A stretch of 64,000 nucleotides of DNA from Sphingomonadales bacterium (GCA_025362295.1 JANYGX010000002.1:117989-181988), one strand, 5' to 3'; positions 34,677-44,703 are shown, counted from the stretch's first letter. A program made the numbers and translations. Notes: a model not told the origin generated them from the letters alone.

Positions 34677-35549
34677 TCACACCAACCCCTTTAAATTTTC
34701 AAGCATATCTTTCAAGGCATGTCGCCAGTGCTGTCCAGCGCCTCCAACGGCAGCCCGCAGGGTGGTTTTATCAAGCAAACTAAAATTTGGCCGCCTGGCA
34801 GGTGTAGGATAATCGCTGGTGGCCACCGGTTTTATCGGAATGGCTTTGTTCAGCAGGCCGAGCGCTACAGCCTCATCCTGAATGGCCACCGCAAAATCAT
34901 ACCAGCTGGCGACACCTTCATCGGTGAAATGCAGTGTGCCTGAAGTTTGCTGGTGAATCAGCCGCCAAAGTACTCGAGCAAGATTGCGGGCGTAAGTTGG
35001 CGTACCAATCTGATCCGCGACGACGCCCAGTTGATCTTTCTCGCGCATCAACCGCAGCATGGTTTTAACAAAGTTATTGCCATGTGTGGAATAAACCCAG
35101 GCAGTGCGCACGATGAGACTTTGTGATGGCGGCAAAATTGCCTGCACGGCCAGCTCTCCAGCGTGTTTGGAGGCGCCGTAAACACCAAGCGGCGCACAGG
35201 CATCATCAGGTGCGTAGGCTTTGTTTTGCAGGCCATCAAAAACAAAATCCGTAGAAATATGGATAAATCGGCAGCTGTATTGCTGTGCCGCTGATGCAAG
35301 TTGATGCACACTCTTTTCATTTACGAGATAAGCTATTTCAGCGTCCGTTTCGGCCTTGTCTACCGCTGTATACGCGGCTGCGTTCATAATGACATCGGGC
35401 TTGTGCTGGCGAATGGCAGCGTCAATTGCTGTTGCATCCGTAATATCAAACTCGGCTTCCGGTGGAGCCACTAGCGTTATATCATGCGGGACCGTTGCCT
35501 GCAGCTCTGAACCAAGCTGTCCACCTGAACCTGTAAGTAATATTTTCAT
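34677..35549 (-). CDS. rfbD: dTDP-4-dehydrorhamnose reductase
   Basis: This 290-residue reductase catalyses the last step to dTDP-L-rhamnose. The N-terminus [20 protein letters not shown] holds the dinucleotide motif. NAAAYTAVDKAETDAE and the catalytic GVYGASKHAGELAV (YXXXK) are intact. Its start overlaps the rfbC stop (ATGA), so the two are translationally coupled. Confidence 0.96.
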   Translation of the reverse strand: MKILLTGSGGQLGSELQATVPHDITLVAPPEAEFDITDATAIDAAIRQHKPDVIMNAAAYTAVDKAETDAEIAYLVNEKSVHQLASAAQQYSCRFIHISTDFVFDGLQNKAYAPDDACAPLGVYGASKHAGELAVQAILPPSQSLIVRTAWVYSTHGNNFVKTMLRLMREKDQLGVVADQIGTPTYARNLARVLWRLIHQQTSGTLHFTDEGVASWYDFAVAIQDEAVALGLLNKAIPIKPVATSDYPTPARRPNFSLLDKTTLRAAVGGAGQHWRHALKDMLENLKGLV

Positions 35550-36094
35550 GAAAAAGTTTCCGCAGCTTTGAGATGCGGTGCAATAGCATCCTTGCCAGAC
35601 AGCAGCGGCGCGGCACCGTTTACCAGTGGCCAGATTATGCCAATGTCCGGATCATTCCAGGCAATACCGCGATCATTAACCGCTGAATAAACAGATGTGC
35701 ATTTGTAGAGAAAATCAACTTCAACGGAAAGGACATAAAAACCGTGAGCAAAGCCCGGGGGAACCCAAAGGCTTCGCTTGTTGTCAGCGCTGATCTCGAC
35801 ACCCACCCATTTACCGAATGTCGGCGATGACCGGCGAATATCCACCGCCACATCGAACACAGCGCCTCGCGTGACACGCACCAACTTACCTTGCGGCGTG
35901 TTCAACTGATAGTGCAAACCGCGCAAAATGCCTTGGGTTGAAAAGCTGTGATTATCCTGCACAAACTGTATATCTAAGCCGGCTGTCTTGAATGTGTCGG
36001 CATTCCAGCTTTCAAGAAAAAAACCGCGCTCATCACCAAATACCTTTGGTTCCAGAATTTTAACTTCTGGAATTGCCGTATCAACTATTTTCAT
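35546..36094 (-). CDS. rfbC: dTDP-4-dehydrorhamnose 3,5-epimerase
   Basis: This 182-residue cupin-fold epimerase catalyses the third step of the rhamnose pathway. [20 protein letters not shown] contains the conserved His and Arg, and [12 protein letters not shown] and [18 protein letters not shown] are family signatures. It overlaps rfbA upstream and rfbD downstream by four bases each, so A-C-D are one operon. Confidence 0.96.
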   Translation of the reverse strand: MKIVDTAIPEVKILEPKVFGDERGFFLESWNADTFKTAGLDIQFVQDNHSFSTQGILRGLHYQLNTPQGKLVRVTRGAVFDVAVDIRRSSPTFGKWVGVEISADNKRSLWVPPGFAHGFYVLSVEVDFLYKCTSVYSAVNDRGIAWNDPDIGIIWPLVNGAAPLLSGKDAIAPHLKAAETFS

Positions 36095-36972
36095 AGTTTG
36101 CTCGACAGGATTTTCAGGAGGTAACTTCCATATCCGCTTTTCTCTAGCGGTTTGGCCAAAGCTGTGAGCTGTTCAGACGATATATAGTCCATACGCCAGG
36201 CAATTTCTTCAGGACATGCAATCTTCAGGCCTTGCCGCTCCTCCAGTACACGAACAAAGTTAGCAGCATCCAGCAGTGATCCGTGCGTGCCCGTGTCGAG
36301 CCAGGCATAGCCGCGACCCATCAGCTCAACATGCAAAGTACCCGCTTCGAGATACAGCCGGTTGATATCAGTAATCTCCAGCTCGCCGCGAGGCGATGGC
36401 TTGATTGCGTCAGCATACTCAACCACGCGCTCATCATAAAAATAAAGCCCGGTCACGGCATAATTTGATTTTGGTTGTCCTGGTTTTTCCTCGATGGTCT
36501 CAGCCTTGCCGTGTGCATCGAACGATACAACACCATAGGAGCGTGCATCATCGACATAATAGCCAAACACGGTGGCTCCATTTTCACGCGACGCCGCCTG
36601 TTTGCATAAGTCCACCATACCGTGGCCGTGGTAGATATTGTCCCCCAGAATAAGCGCTGATGGTCGGCCTTTGACAAAATCTCGTCCGATGTGAAAAGCC
36701 TGTGCCAAACCACCAGGATTGGGTTGCACAGCATACGTTAGCTCAATCCCCCACTGACGTCCATCGCCCAGCAGCATCTTGAACGCGGCCTGATCCTGAG
36801 GTGTGGTGATGATCATAATTTCACGGATGCCCGAGAGCATGAGTACCGAAAGCGGATAGTAAATCATTGGCTTATCGTAAATTGGCATCAACTGCTTGCT
36901 CACTGGCAAGGTTAATGGATAAAGCCGCGTACCAGAGCCGCCAGCCAGTATAATTCCACGTCGTTCAAGCAT
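36091..36972 (-). CDS. rfbA: Glucose-1-phosphate thymidylyltransferase
   Basis: This 293-residue nucleotidyltransferase makes dTDP-glucose from dTTP and glucose-1-phosphate. [20 protein letters not shown] holds the nucleotide-binding signature, and [13 protein letters not shown] and [12 protein letters not shown] are conserved. ATG 36972 ([12 protein letters not shown]) fits the family; five upstream codons are also open. It is first in the rhamnose operon. The order A-C-D-B differs from the B-D-A-C order of enterobacteria. Confidence 0.96.
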   Translation of the reverse strand: MLERRGIILAGGSGTRLYPLTLPVSKQLMPIYDKPMIYYPLSVLMLSGIREIMIITTPQDQAAFKMLLGDGRQWGIELTYAVQPNPGGLAQAFHIGRDFVKGRPSALILGDNIYHGHGMVDLCKQAASRENGATVFGYYVDDARSYGVVSFDAHGKAETIEEKPGQPKSNYAVTGLYFYDERVVEYADAIKPSPRGELEITDINRLYLEAGTLHVELMGRGYAWLDTGTHGSLLDAANFVRVLEERQGLKIACPEEIAWRMDYISSEQLTALAKPLEKSGYGSYLLKILSSKL

Positions 36973-37058
36973 TATTTCAACCACCATGTAAGATGATGGC
37001 TGTATAAACGAAGATACGCTGGAAGCAAGTTACGGTTATGTTAACAAAGCCATCAAAC

Positions 37059-37505
37059 TCAAACCAGCTCAACCACGAGCCAACTGCCCTCGACCTTGAT
37101 GATCCGCATTTGCGAACCAATAGCAGCGTCCGGCCCTTTGGCGATCCAGGGGCTGTCTGCGACCTTAACCTTACCCTGGCCATTAATGATTGGTTCAACC
37201 ACCGTGACCAGATTACCAACCAAACGATCGGCGCGGCGGTTAAGCTTGTCATCCTCACTCATAACCGGGTTTTTCTGCACATAGCGTCGTGCCAGTAAAA
37301 CTGCCCCGGTGGATAGCAAAACAAATATAATAACCTGCAATGGCCAGCCAATAGGCAGTGCCAAACTCAGAATGCCCGTCAAACCGGCTGCAACGCCAAT
37401 CCAGATCAAAAAATAGCCGGGCACCAGCATTTCCGCGCCAACAAGAACGGCAGCCAGTATAAGCCAATGCCAATGCACGAAAATTTCTGAATCAATCATA
37501 ACCAT
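37059..37505 (-). CDS. NfeD family membrane protein (short form)
   Basis: This 148-residue protein has three to four transmembrane helices in its first 75 residues and then a C-terminal OB-fold domain (about 90-148, GNLVTVVEPIINGQGKVKVADSPW, read as GNLVTVVEP and GQGKVKVADSPW). This is the short NfeD type that normally works with an SPFH/stomatin partner. No SPFH gene is adjacent here, which is unusual. The function is in membrane organisation and is not well defined. Confidence 0.88.
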   Translation of the reverse strand: MVMIDSEIFVHWHWLILAAVLVGAEMLVPGYFLIWIGVAAGLTGILSLALPIGWPLQVIIFVLLSTGAVLLARRYVQKNPVMSEDDKLNRRADRLVGNLVTVVEPIINGQGKVKVADSPWIAKGPDAAIGSQMRIIKVEGSWLVVELV

Positions 37506-37511
37506 TCCCGC

Positions 37512-38669
37512 TCAATGGTGTGTGCGGGCATTGATATCCAGCACGACACGTTCCGAAGGTATCATACATGTCACAGTTGTGCCTTGCCCGGCAAGACTTT
37601 CGATACGCACAGCGCCACCGTGCAGCTCAATGGTGCGACGCACCAGCGCCAAGCCAACACCAGCACCGGCGGCAGGGTCTGTCATGTCCACATTATGAAG
37701 CTTCGGAAACGGCCGGAAGGCATTCTGTAAATCATCTGCAGAAAAGCCACGCCCGGTATCTGCAATACGGATGAGGACCTGGCCATCGGCTCCCAGATGG
37801 CTTGAAATGTTGAGTTGTCCGTTGGCCGGCGTGAAAGCCAGACTGTTGCTGATCAAGTGCTGCACCGCGCGGCCCAGTTTTTCGCGGTCTCCCCGCAGCA
37901 ATATCGGCTGCACTGCATGTGTGTTAATAGCATGGGTAATACCACCTGCCTTGGATTTATCAGTTTGCTCCAGCAGCGATTGAATAAGATCGCTGAGGTC
38001 GAACAGGCTTTCATCAAGCTTGAGCTCACCGGCATCCGCGCGGGATAAATCAAGCAAATCTGTCACCAGATCAAGCAAGCGCTGGCCGGCACTGTTAATG
38101 TCCTGCGCATATTCCTTGTAGCGCTTTTTGCTTTTAGCCGTGCCAAGCGGGCCAAATATTTCTGACGCCATGACCTCTGATGCCAGCATCACTGTGTTGA
38201 GTGGTGTACGCAATTCATGGTTGAGGTGTGATAAAAACCGCGCCCGCATGGCACCAAGCAGTGTTTCGACAGCGTTTGCGCCTTTTTCAGTAATGTTGGC
38301 CGTGGCCTTGAGGGTCGCCATGTGGGCAACCGAGCCCTCCCAGACAGTTGCGGAAACCGTAGCAGCCACATTGATTTTGCGGCCTGACTTGAGTGTAAGT
38401 GTGGTGCCGCCTGATTTCATACGTGGTAGCGGGGCAATGAAGGGTTGACCGATGAGGTCCCCAGCGGCCTGCTCCAGCAAACGGTCAGCAGAAGGGTTAG
38501 CGAACAATACGATATTTGCTGCGCTCACGACGATAACAGCTTCTTCGATAGCGTAGGCCAGAGAATGAAATCGGGCATCGGCCACAACTTGATCGAGCAT
38601 GATCTCCACGTCTTTGTATCTTTCAAAACTACCTAGTTCCAACACTCTACCCCCTGATTTCCCGAACAC
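37512..38669 (-). CDS. PAS-domain sensor histidine kinase
   Basis: This protein of up to 385 residues has no transmembrane helix. A PAS domain spans about 35-125 (AVIVVSAANIVLFANPSADRLL) and a HisKA domain carries phospho-accepting His151 (SHLNHELRTPLNTVML). The HATPase_c domain has the N box HLISNSLAFTPANG and G1 box ADTGRGFSADD. Soluble PAS kinases of this form include cell-cycle kinases of the PleC/DivJ group in alphaproteobacteria, but the match is not specific. The listed start is GTG 38669; GTG 38645 or TTG 38642, just after AGGGGGT, are equally good. No response regulator is adjacent. Confidence 0.88.
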   Translation of the reverse strand: MFGKSGGRVLELGSFERYKDVEIMLDQVVADARFHSLAYAIEEAVIVVSAANIVLFANPSADRLLEQAAGDLIGQPFIAPLPRMKSGGTTLTLKSGRKINVAATVSATVWEGSVAHMATLKATANITEKGANAVETLLGAMRARFLSHLNHELRTPLNTVMLASEVMASEIFGPLGTAKSKKRYKEYAQDINSAGQRLLDLVTDLLDLSRADAGELKLDESLFDLSDLIQSLLEQTDKSKAGGITHAINTHAVQPILLRGDREKLGRAVQHLISNSLAFTPANGQLNISSHLGADGQVLIRIADTGRGFSADDLQNAFRPFPKLHNVDMTDPAAGAGVGLALVRRTIELHGGAVRIESLAGQGTTVTCMIPSERVVLDINARTHH

Positions 38670-38725
38670 AACTGTGGAAAGCCTGTTGATAACTTGTGTA
38701 CAACTAGCACAGCTGATTACAAACG

Positions 38726-38868
38726 TTAACCATAAATATGATTATCGCCTGTGCAATAATTAACCCTTGTGATTGTTGCATTGTTTTATAATTTATTTAT
38801 TTTACACAGCCATTTACATTATAAATCAATATTCTCACTTGGTTTCCGCTCTTGACATAAATGGTTAA
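38726..38868. promoter_or_regulatory. Two TTAACCAT motifs in the histidine kinase-groES gap
   Basis: TTAACCAT occurs at 38726-38733 on the + strand and, as ATGGTTAA, at 38861-38868 on the minus strand. The 8-mer resembles the TTAACCAT CtrA half-site type seen in Caulobacterales promoters. The 320-base gap (38670-38989) is otherwise A+T rich, with the groES promoter and CIRCE at its right end and TGTTGATAA, a one-mismatch DnaA-box, near 38693. Function is inferred from motif form only. Confidence 0.35.
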
Positions 38869-38880
38869 CAGCTACATATG
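38852..38880 (+). promoter_or_regulatory. groESL promoter
   Basis: CTTGACA (38851-38857) and the -10-like CATATG (38875-38880), 17 bases apart, sit just upstream of the CIRCE operator. CTTGA followed by a C/T-A-T-A-rich -10 also suits RpoH (sigma-32) recognition, so heat induction could come from both RpoH and HrcA. Confidence 0.6.
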
Positions 38881-38888
38881 AACAAATA

Positions 38889-38915
38889 TTGGCACTTAAC
38901 CGTTGTGAGTGCCAA
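38889..38915. promoter_or_regulatory. CIRCE operator (HrcA binding site)
   Basis: TTGGCACTT (38889-38897), a nine-base spacer and GAGTGCCAA (38907-38915) form the controlling inverted repeat of chaperone expression. The consensus is TTAGCACTC-N9-GAGTGCTAA; here the third arm base is G with a matching C on the other side, so pairing is kept. It lies just downstream of the groES promoter, so bound HrcA would block transcription. hrcA is not in the window. Confidence 0.93.
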
Positions 38916-38989
38916 TTCCGTCTCAAGTGCGTTTATACAGCGTTTCTATGGCGTCAAATTAACACAACTTTTAACCTGTGAGGTAGACT

Positions 38990-39322
38990 ATGTCTTTTCG
39001 CCCCCTGCACGACCGCGTGCTGGTTCGCCGCCTGGAATCAGATTCCAAAACGGCTGGTGGGATCATTATCCCAGATACTGCTAAAGAAAAACCCCAAGAA
39101 GGCACCATTGTTTCAGTTGGTTCAGGCAACCGCGATGAGAGCGGTAAGCTCGTGCCGCTGGATGTTAAGGCTGGTGACAGCATTTTGTTTGGCAAATGGT
39201 CAGGCACTGAAGTGAAGATTGACGGTGAAGACCTGATCATCATGAAAGAAAGCGACGTGCTTGGTATTATCGATGGCAAAAAAGCGCCGGTAAAAGCCAC
39301 AACACCCGCCAAAAAGAAATAA
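38990..39322 (+). CDS. groES: Co-chaperonin GroES
   Basis: This 110-residue co-chaperonin forms the lid of the GroEL cavity. [20 protein letters not shown] is the standard N-terminus and the mobile loop ([16 protein letters not shown]) is intact. The C-terminus has an extra Lys/Pro/Ala-rich tail of about 15 residues ([14 protein letters not shown]) that most GroES proteins lack. It is transcribed from a CIRCE-controlled promoter with groEL 37 bases downstream. Confidence 0.98.
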   Translation: MSFRPLHDRVLVRRLESDSKTAGGIIIPDTAKEKPQEGTIVSVGSGNRDESGKLVPLDVKAGDSILFGKWSGTEVKIDGEDLIIMKESDVLGIIDGKKAPVKATTPAKKK

Positions 39323-39344
39323 ACTATTTTAATAACCCATTTAG

Positions 39345-41015
<1,671 letters not shown>

Positions 41016-41050
41016 TCCACGCAGTTCGATTTACTATAGCGAGACAAAGA

Positions 41051-41078
41051 GGCCGGGCAGTGATGTCCGGTCTTTTTT
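41051..41078 (+). terminator. Rho-independent terminator of groESL
   Basis: GGCCGGGCA (41051-41059) pairs with TGTCCGGTC (41064-41072), with two G-T pairs, around a GTGA tetraloop. A run of six T follows (41073-41078). It lies 36 bases after the groEL stop. Confidence 0.93.
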
Positions 41079-41093
41079 GTATTCGCTCGTGTT

Positions 41094-41126
41094 ACCGTCA
41101 TTCCGGCTCAGGGCCGGAATGACGGT
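41094..41126. repeat. REP-like hairpin, GTCATTCCGGC family
   Basis: A perfect 14-base-pair stem is formed: ACCGTCATTCCGGC (41094-41107) with its complement (41113-41126) around a five-base loop. It lies between groEL (after its terminator) and the convergent nudC. The GTCATTCC...GGAATGAC form resembles a common proteobacterial intergenic repeat and the elements at 14842-14937 and 34615-34654. It could end nudC transcription from the other strand, but lacks a T tract. Confidence 0.7.
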
Positions 41127-41168
41127 GGAGACATTTGCAATATCATTTTAATCATGCCATTATATTTA

Positions 41169-42104
41169 TTACTTTACCTCTGGCGAGTATTCGCATTTCA
41201 CTGCAACCCAAGCCCTCAGCAAATGGTGCGCAATTGCAATTGGTGGTGGACACGCCAGTGGCCCTGCTCCGGCCAAGCTCGCTTCAATCTCGTCTAGCGT
41301 GAACCAGCGAGCGTCCTCCAGCTCTTCAGTATCGATCTTGATTGCGGTGGTTAGCGCCTCAGCAAAGCAGCCGATCATCAGCGACGATGGAAATGGCCAT
41401 GGTTGACTCGCGATATAGCGCACGGCACCGACCTTAACACCAGCCTCCTCCCAAACTTCGCGGCGCACACAATCTTCAAGTGTTTCGCCGGGTTCAAGAA
41501 AGCCAGCAAGAGCCGAATACATGCGGGGCGGGAAGGCGCTCTGGCGCCCAAGCAAGCAGCGGTTGCCGTCTGTCACCAGCATAATTGCCGCGGGGTCAGT
41601 GCGCGGGAAGTGTTCGGCTTTGCATACCTCTCTGTCACACGTGCGCACATAGCCACCTTTGCCTGACGTGGTGGTGGCACCGCATTTGGCGCAGTGCTGG
41701 TGGTTTTCATGCCAGGCCAGCATTGAGCGGGCCTGCGCCATAACGCCGGTATCATCTACCGCCATTTGCATGGCCGCCGAGCGTGTTTCAAGGGCTTTGC
41801 CCGGCAAGACGGCTGCATTATGCACAGCGGCTGCAAAATGTGGAATATCGCCGCTCAAGCCTAACAAAACAGTTTCCTTAAGCGCGGGCAGATCGTGATA
41901 ACTGAACCACAAAGGCTTGGGTTGATGGCCTGATATATCAAAAATTGGCTTCAGATCACTGAAAAGCATATATTTTGCTAGAGGATGGCTCTGCAAATCA
42001 TGCATCAGGTCAGCATTGCGCCGGATAGAGTCTGCCCGGTCGAGATGGTTGATCGTAAACCCCATATCGGCAACATTAATGTGGGAAGGCAAAATATCGA
42101 TCAT
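41169..42104 (-). CDS. nudC: NAD+ diphosphatase / RNA deNADding enzyme NudC
   Basis: This 311-residue NUDIX enzyme has the zinc ribbon HCAKCGATTTSGKGGYVRTC, the linker HFPRTDPAAIMLV, a full Nudix box (GFLEPGETLEDCVRREVWEEAG, read as GFLEPGETLEDC and RREVWEEAG) and the NADH-type signature SQPWPFPSSLMIG. It cleaves NAD(H) and NAD caps of RNA. ATG 42104 (MIDILPSH) follows AAGAG; the longer frame would run through the SRP RNA promoter. It converges on groEL and is divergent from the SRP RNA gene. Confidence 0.94.
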   Translation of the reverse strand: MIDILPSHINVADMGFTINHLDRADSIRRNADLMHDLQSHPLAKYMLFSDLKPIFDISGHQPKPLWFSYHDLPALKETVLLGLSGDIPHFAAAVHNAAVLPGKALETRSAAMQMAVDDTGVMAQARSMLAWHENHQHCAKCGATTTSGKGGYVRTCDREVCKAEHFPRTDPAAIMLVTDGNRCLLGRQSAFPPRMYSALAGFLEPGETLEDCVRREVWEEAGVKVGAVRYIASQPWPFPSSLMIGCFAEALTTAIKIDTEELEDARWFTLDEIEASLAGAGPLACPPPIAIAHHLLRAWVAVKCEYSPEVK

Positions 42105-42187
42105 GGTAAAACTCTTTTGATGTGTTTTCCCGCAATGCCAGCCCTTGCCATCTTGCGCAAGCAGCGTGGTCACGGCATAAGAGTTTC

Positions 42188-42279
42188 GGGAGTCAGGTGC
42201 GGGCAGGGCCGTCGCCAACCCGGTCAGATCCGGAAGGAAGCAGCCGCAACGATTTTGCCTTGGGTCGCGCCTGGCTCCT
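42188..42279 (+). ncRNA. ffs: Signal recognition particle RNA (4.5S)
   Basis: The universally conserved apical loop GGTCAGATCCGGAAGGAAG (42222-42240), continuing CAGCC, is present. The outer stem pairs GGGAGTCAGGTGCG (42188-42201) with CGCGCCTGGCTCC (about 42266-42278), using a few G-T pairs. The RNA binds Ffh for co-translational membrane targeting. Ends are estimated from pairing, to within a few bases. It lies directly before dnaX, the usual place in alphaproteobacteria; the open dnaX frame runs across it but is not translated there. Confidence 0.95.
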
Positions 42280-42298
42280 TCGCCCTCATGGAATACCT

Positions 42299-43951
42299 AT
42301 GGCCCCGGACACTCAAAACTCTATCGACAACCCACCCTATCGCGTGCTGGCGCGGAAGTATCGGCCATCGAGCTTTGATGCACTGATTGGCCAGGACGCC
42401 ATGGTGCGCACTCTGGGCAATGCTATTGCCACCGGCAGACTTGCGCATGCATTTTTGCTGACAGGCGTTCGCGGGGTGGGCAAAACTTCAACGGCCCGGC
42501 TGATTGCCAAAGCGCTCAACTGCACCGGTGTTGATGGCACAGGCGGCCCAACGATCGCCCCGTGTGATGTCTGCAATAACTGTGTCGCCATCGCTGAGAG
42601 CCGCCATATGGATGTGCTGGAAATGGATGCAGCATCGCGCACCGGTGTTGATGATGTGCGCGAAATTATAGAGTCCGTGCGCTACGCGCCAGTGTCAGCC
42701 CGTTATAAGGTTTACATCATTGATGAAGTGCACATGCTCTCGAAAAATGCTTTCAATGCGCTACTCAAAACACTGGAAGAGCCGCCGCCGCATGTGAAGT
42801 TTTTGTTTGCCACCACCGAAATCAGAAAAGTGCCGGTTACTGTGCTGTCTCGCTGCCAGCGCTTCGATCTTAAACGCATTTCAACCGAACTGCTAACGGC
42901 ACATTTTGTCAGAATATGCACATTGGAAGATGCCAAGGTGGAGGATGAAGCGCTGGCACTGATCGCGCGTGCTGCCGAAGGTTCGGTACGGGACGGCCTT
43001 TCCATGCTTGATCAGGCGATTGCCCATGGTCATGGCACGGTGGAAACACACAATGTGCGTGATATGCTTGGGCTGGCAGATCGCGGTCAGGTGCTGGATT
43101 TGATGTCTGCCATACTCAGCGGCGATGCCAATGCAGCGCTCGATAATTTGCGTGAGCAGTATAACAGAGGCGCTGATCCACAAACGATCGTGTCAGATTT
43201 GCTTGAAATCGTTCATGCCATCACGCGTGCACATGTGGCGGGCACAATGCCTATCGCTGCTGAAGATGAGCGAACACGCATTGGAGAATGGGCGGCTAAG
43301 CTTGCCATGCCAGCACTCCAGCGTTTATGGCAAATGCTGCTTAAAGGCCTTATGGATGTTCAAACAGCGCCGTCGCCTGTAGAGGCTGCGGAAATGGTGG
43401 TTTTAAGGTTATTGTATGCAGCCGATCTGCCCGACCCAGGCGACCTGGTAAAACGGCTGCGCAGCCAAAATCAAACCACTGGCGGCACGGCGGCAGAGCC
43501 TGAGCGGCAGCCAGCAGTGCCGGTGGCACAGTCGCGTGTTGAACAGAGCAAAACATTTTTGCCTCCACCCCATAATTTCATAGATTTGATCGAGCTGTTT
43601 GAATCGCAGCAAGAGGGGCTTATTGGCAAACATTTGCGCGACGATATACGTTTGGTATCATATGCGCCGCCTAGTCTGGATTTTGTGCCTTTGAAAACGG
43701 CATCACGCGATCTTGCTGCGAAGATAAAACAACGCCTTGAAAACTGGACAGGTTTAAACTGGAATATTGCAACCTCCAGCACCGGCGGTGATGAACCTTT
43801 GCGTATCAGCGAGGAGAACGCTGCTGCTGAACGCGCCATGGCTATTCGAGGTCACCCGCTTGTTGAAGCGGCACAAAAGTTGTTTCCCGGGTCGTTACTC
43901 ACTATTCATCAACCACAGCACTCAGGTCAGAGTCGCGCAAGCCTGTCGTAA
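42299..43951 (+). CDS. dnaX: DNA polymerase III subunit gamma/tau
   Basis: This 550-residue clamp-loader ATPase has a Walker A motif GVRGVGKTSTARLIAK, zinc-binding cysteines Cys75, Cys89, Cys92 and Cys95 (LNCT...CDVCNNC), a Walker B/DEXH segment IIDEVHMLSKNAFNALLKTLEEPP, read as IIDEVHMLSKNAF, and SRC-type sensor VLSRCQRFDLKRI. I used ATG 42299 (MAPDTQNSIDNPPYRVLARKY), since the upstream frame lies over the SRP RNA. No slippery A-rich frameshift site is evident, so the gene probably makes one product. ybaB follows, the conserved pairing. Confidence 0.96.
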   Translation: MAPDTQNSIDNPPYRVLARKYRPSSFDALIGQDAMVRTLGNAIATGRLAHAFLLTGVRGVGKTSTARLIAKALNCTGVDGTGGPTIAPCDVCNNCVAIAESRHMDVLEMDAASRTGVDDVREIIESVRYAPVSARYKVYIIDEVHMLSKNAFNALLKTLEEPPPHVKFLFATTEIRKVPVTVLSRCQRFDLKRISTELLTAHFVRICTLEDAKVEDEALALIARAAEGSVRDGLSMLDQAIAHGHGTVETHNVRDMLGLADRGQVLDLMSAILSGDANAALDNLREQYNRGADPQTIVSDLLEIVHAITRAHVAGTMPIAAEDERTRIGEWAAKLAMPALQRLWQMLLKGLMDVQTAPSPVEAAEMVVLRLLYAADLPDPGDLVKRLRSQNQTTGGTAAEPERQPAVPVAQSRVEQSKTFLPPPHNFIDLIELFESQQEGLIGKHLRDDIRLVSYAPPSLDFVPLKTASRDLAAKIKQRLENWTGLNWNIATSSTGGDEPLRISEENAAAERAMAIRGHPLVEAAQKLFPGSLLTIHQPQHSGQSRASLS

Positions 43952-43960
43952 AGGATTGTT

Positions 43961-44281
43961 ATGGATTTAAGTAAACTAATGGGCGCTGCCCAGGCCATGC
44001 AGGCCAAAATCGAAGAAACAAAAAACAAAGTTGCTGATTTGCGGGTTTCAGGTAGCGCAGGAGCAGGGCTTGTGACTGCAGATGTCGCGGGTGATGGCCG
44101 TGTGCTGCGGTTGAATATAGACGCCTCGCTGTTCAAGCCGGAAGAAAAGGAAGTAATAGAGGATCTTATTGTGGCAGCCATTGCCGACGGCCAACGCAAG
44201 GCGACTGAAGCGTCACAAGCTGAAATGGCCAAGGTAACGGCCGGTATGCCGTTACCGCCAGGCATGAAGCTTCCATTTTAG
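43961..44281 (+). CDS. YbaB/EbfC nucleoid-associated protein
   Basis: This 106-residue protein opens MDLSKLMGAAQAMQAKIEET with the long N-terminal helix and has the central GSAGAGLVTADVAGDGRVLRLNID sheet region, read as GAGLVTADVAGDGRVLRL. It ends MPLPPGMKLPF. YbaB-type dimers bind DNA and are usually encoded next to dnaX and recR; recR does not follow here. It lies nine bases after dnaX. Confidence 0.95.
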   Translation: MDLSKLMGAAQAMQAKIEETKNKVADLRVSGSAGAGLVTADVAGDGRVLRLNIDASLFKPEEKEVIEDLIVAAIADGQRKATEASQAEMAKVTAGMPLPPGMKLPF

Positions 44282-44289
44282 GAATTATT

Positions 44290-44670
44290 ATGACTCGTAC
44301 CCTCATCTCCTCTGGTTACCCGTTAGAGAAATTGATTGGATATTCCCGTGCAGTCGTGCAGGGCGATTGGTGCTTTGTGTCCGGCACGACGGGTCGGAAT
44401 CCCGACACAGGCGACATGCCGGAAGATGTGCAGGATCAAGTGCGAAATGCATTTTTAATTATTGAAACGGCTTTGTCTGAAGCCAAGTTTTCTCTCGCTG
44501 ACGTGGTGCGTGTAACATATTATATTACAGATATCAGCTATCAAGACATCATTGCGCCTTTACTCGGCGAGCGTTTTGGCACCATCCGCCCTGCAGCCAC
44601 CATGATCGTCGCTGGGCTTATTCGCCCAGACATGAAAGTGGAAATTGAGGTTACGGCGTTCCGTGGATGA
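44290..44670 (+). CDS. RidA/YjgF family protein
   Basis: This 126-residue protein of the RidA/YER057c/UK114 family has the pattern GYSRAVVQGDWCFVSGTTG, the central DVVRVTYYITDI and the conserved GERFGTIRPAATMIVAGLIRPDMKVEIE, read as FGTIRPAATMIV and KVEIEVTA. The arginine of the GTIRPA segment sits near but not exactly where the active RidA arginine is expected, so imine deaminase activity is uncertain and it may be another subfamily. AGGAATTATT precedes the ATG, eight bases after the ybaB stop. Confidence 0.9.
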   Translation: MTRTLISSGYPLEKLIGYSRAVVQGDWCFVSGTTGRNPDTGDMPEDVQDQVRNAFLIIETALSEAKFSLADVVRVTYYITDISYQDIIAPLLGERFGTIRPAATMIVAGLIRPDMKVEIEVTAFRG

Positions 44671-44703
44671 CATTTCATATCATACATAATAATTTTAGCT
44701 TCC

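Noticed and set aside
38670..38850. Replication origin near the groESL genes
   Set aside because: TGTTGATAA near 38693 differs by one base from a DnaA box and the region is A+T rich, but there is no cluster of boxes and none of the usual origin-linked genes lie nearby.
42122..42298. N-terminal extension of dnaX
   Set aside because: The 59 extra codons run through the SRP RNA and have no homology to DnaX; MAPDTQNSID at 42299 fits family starts.
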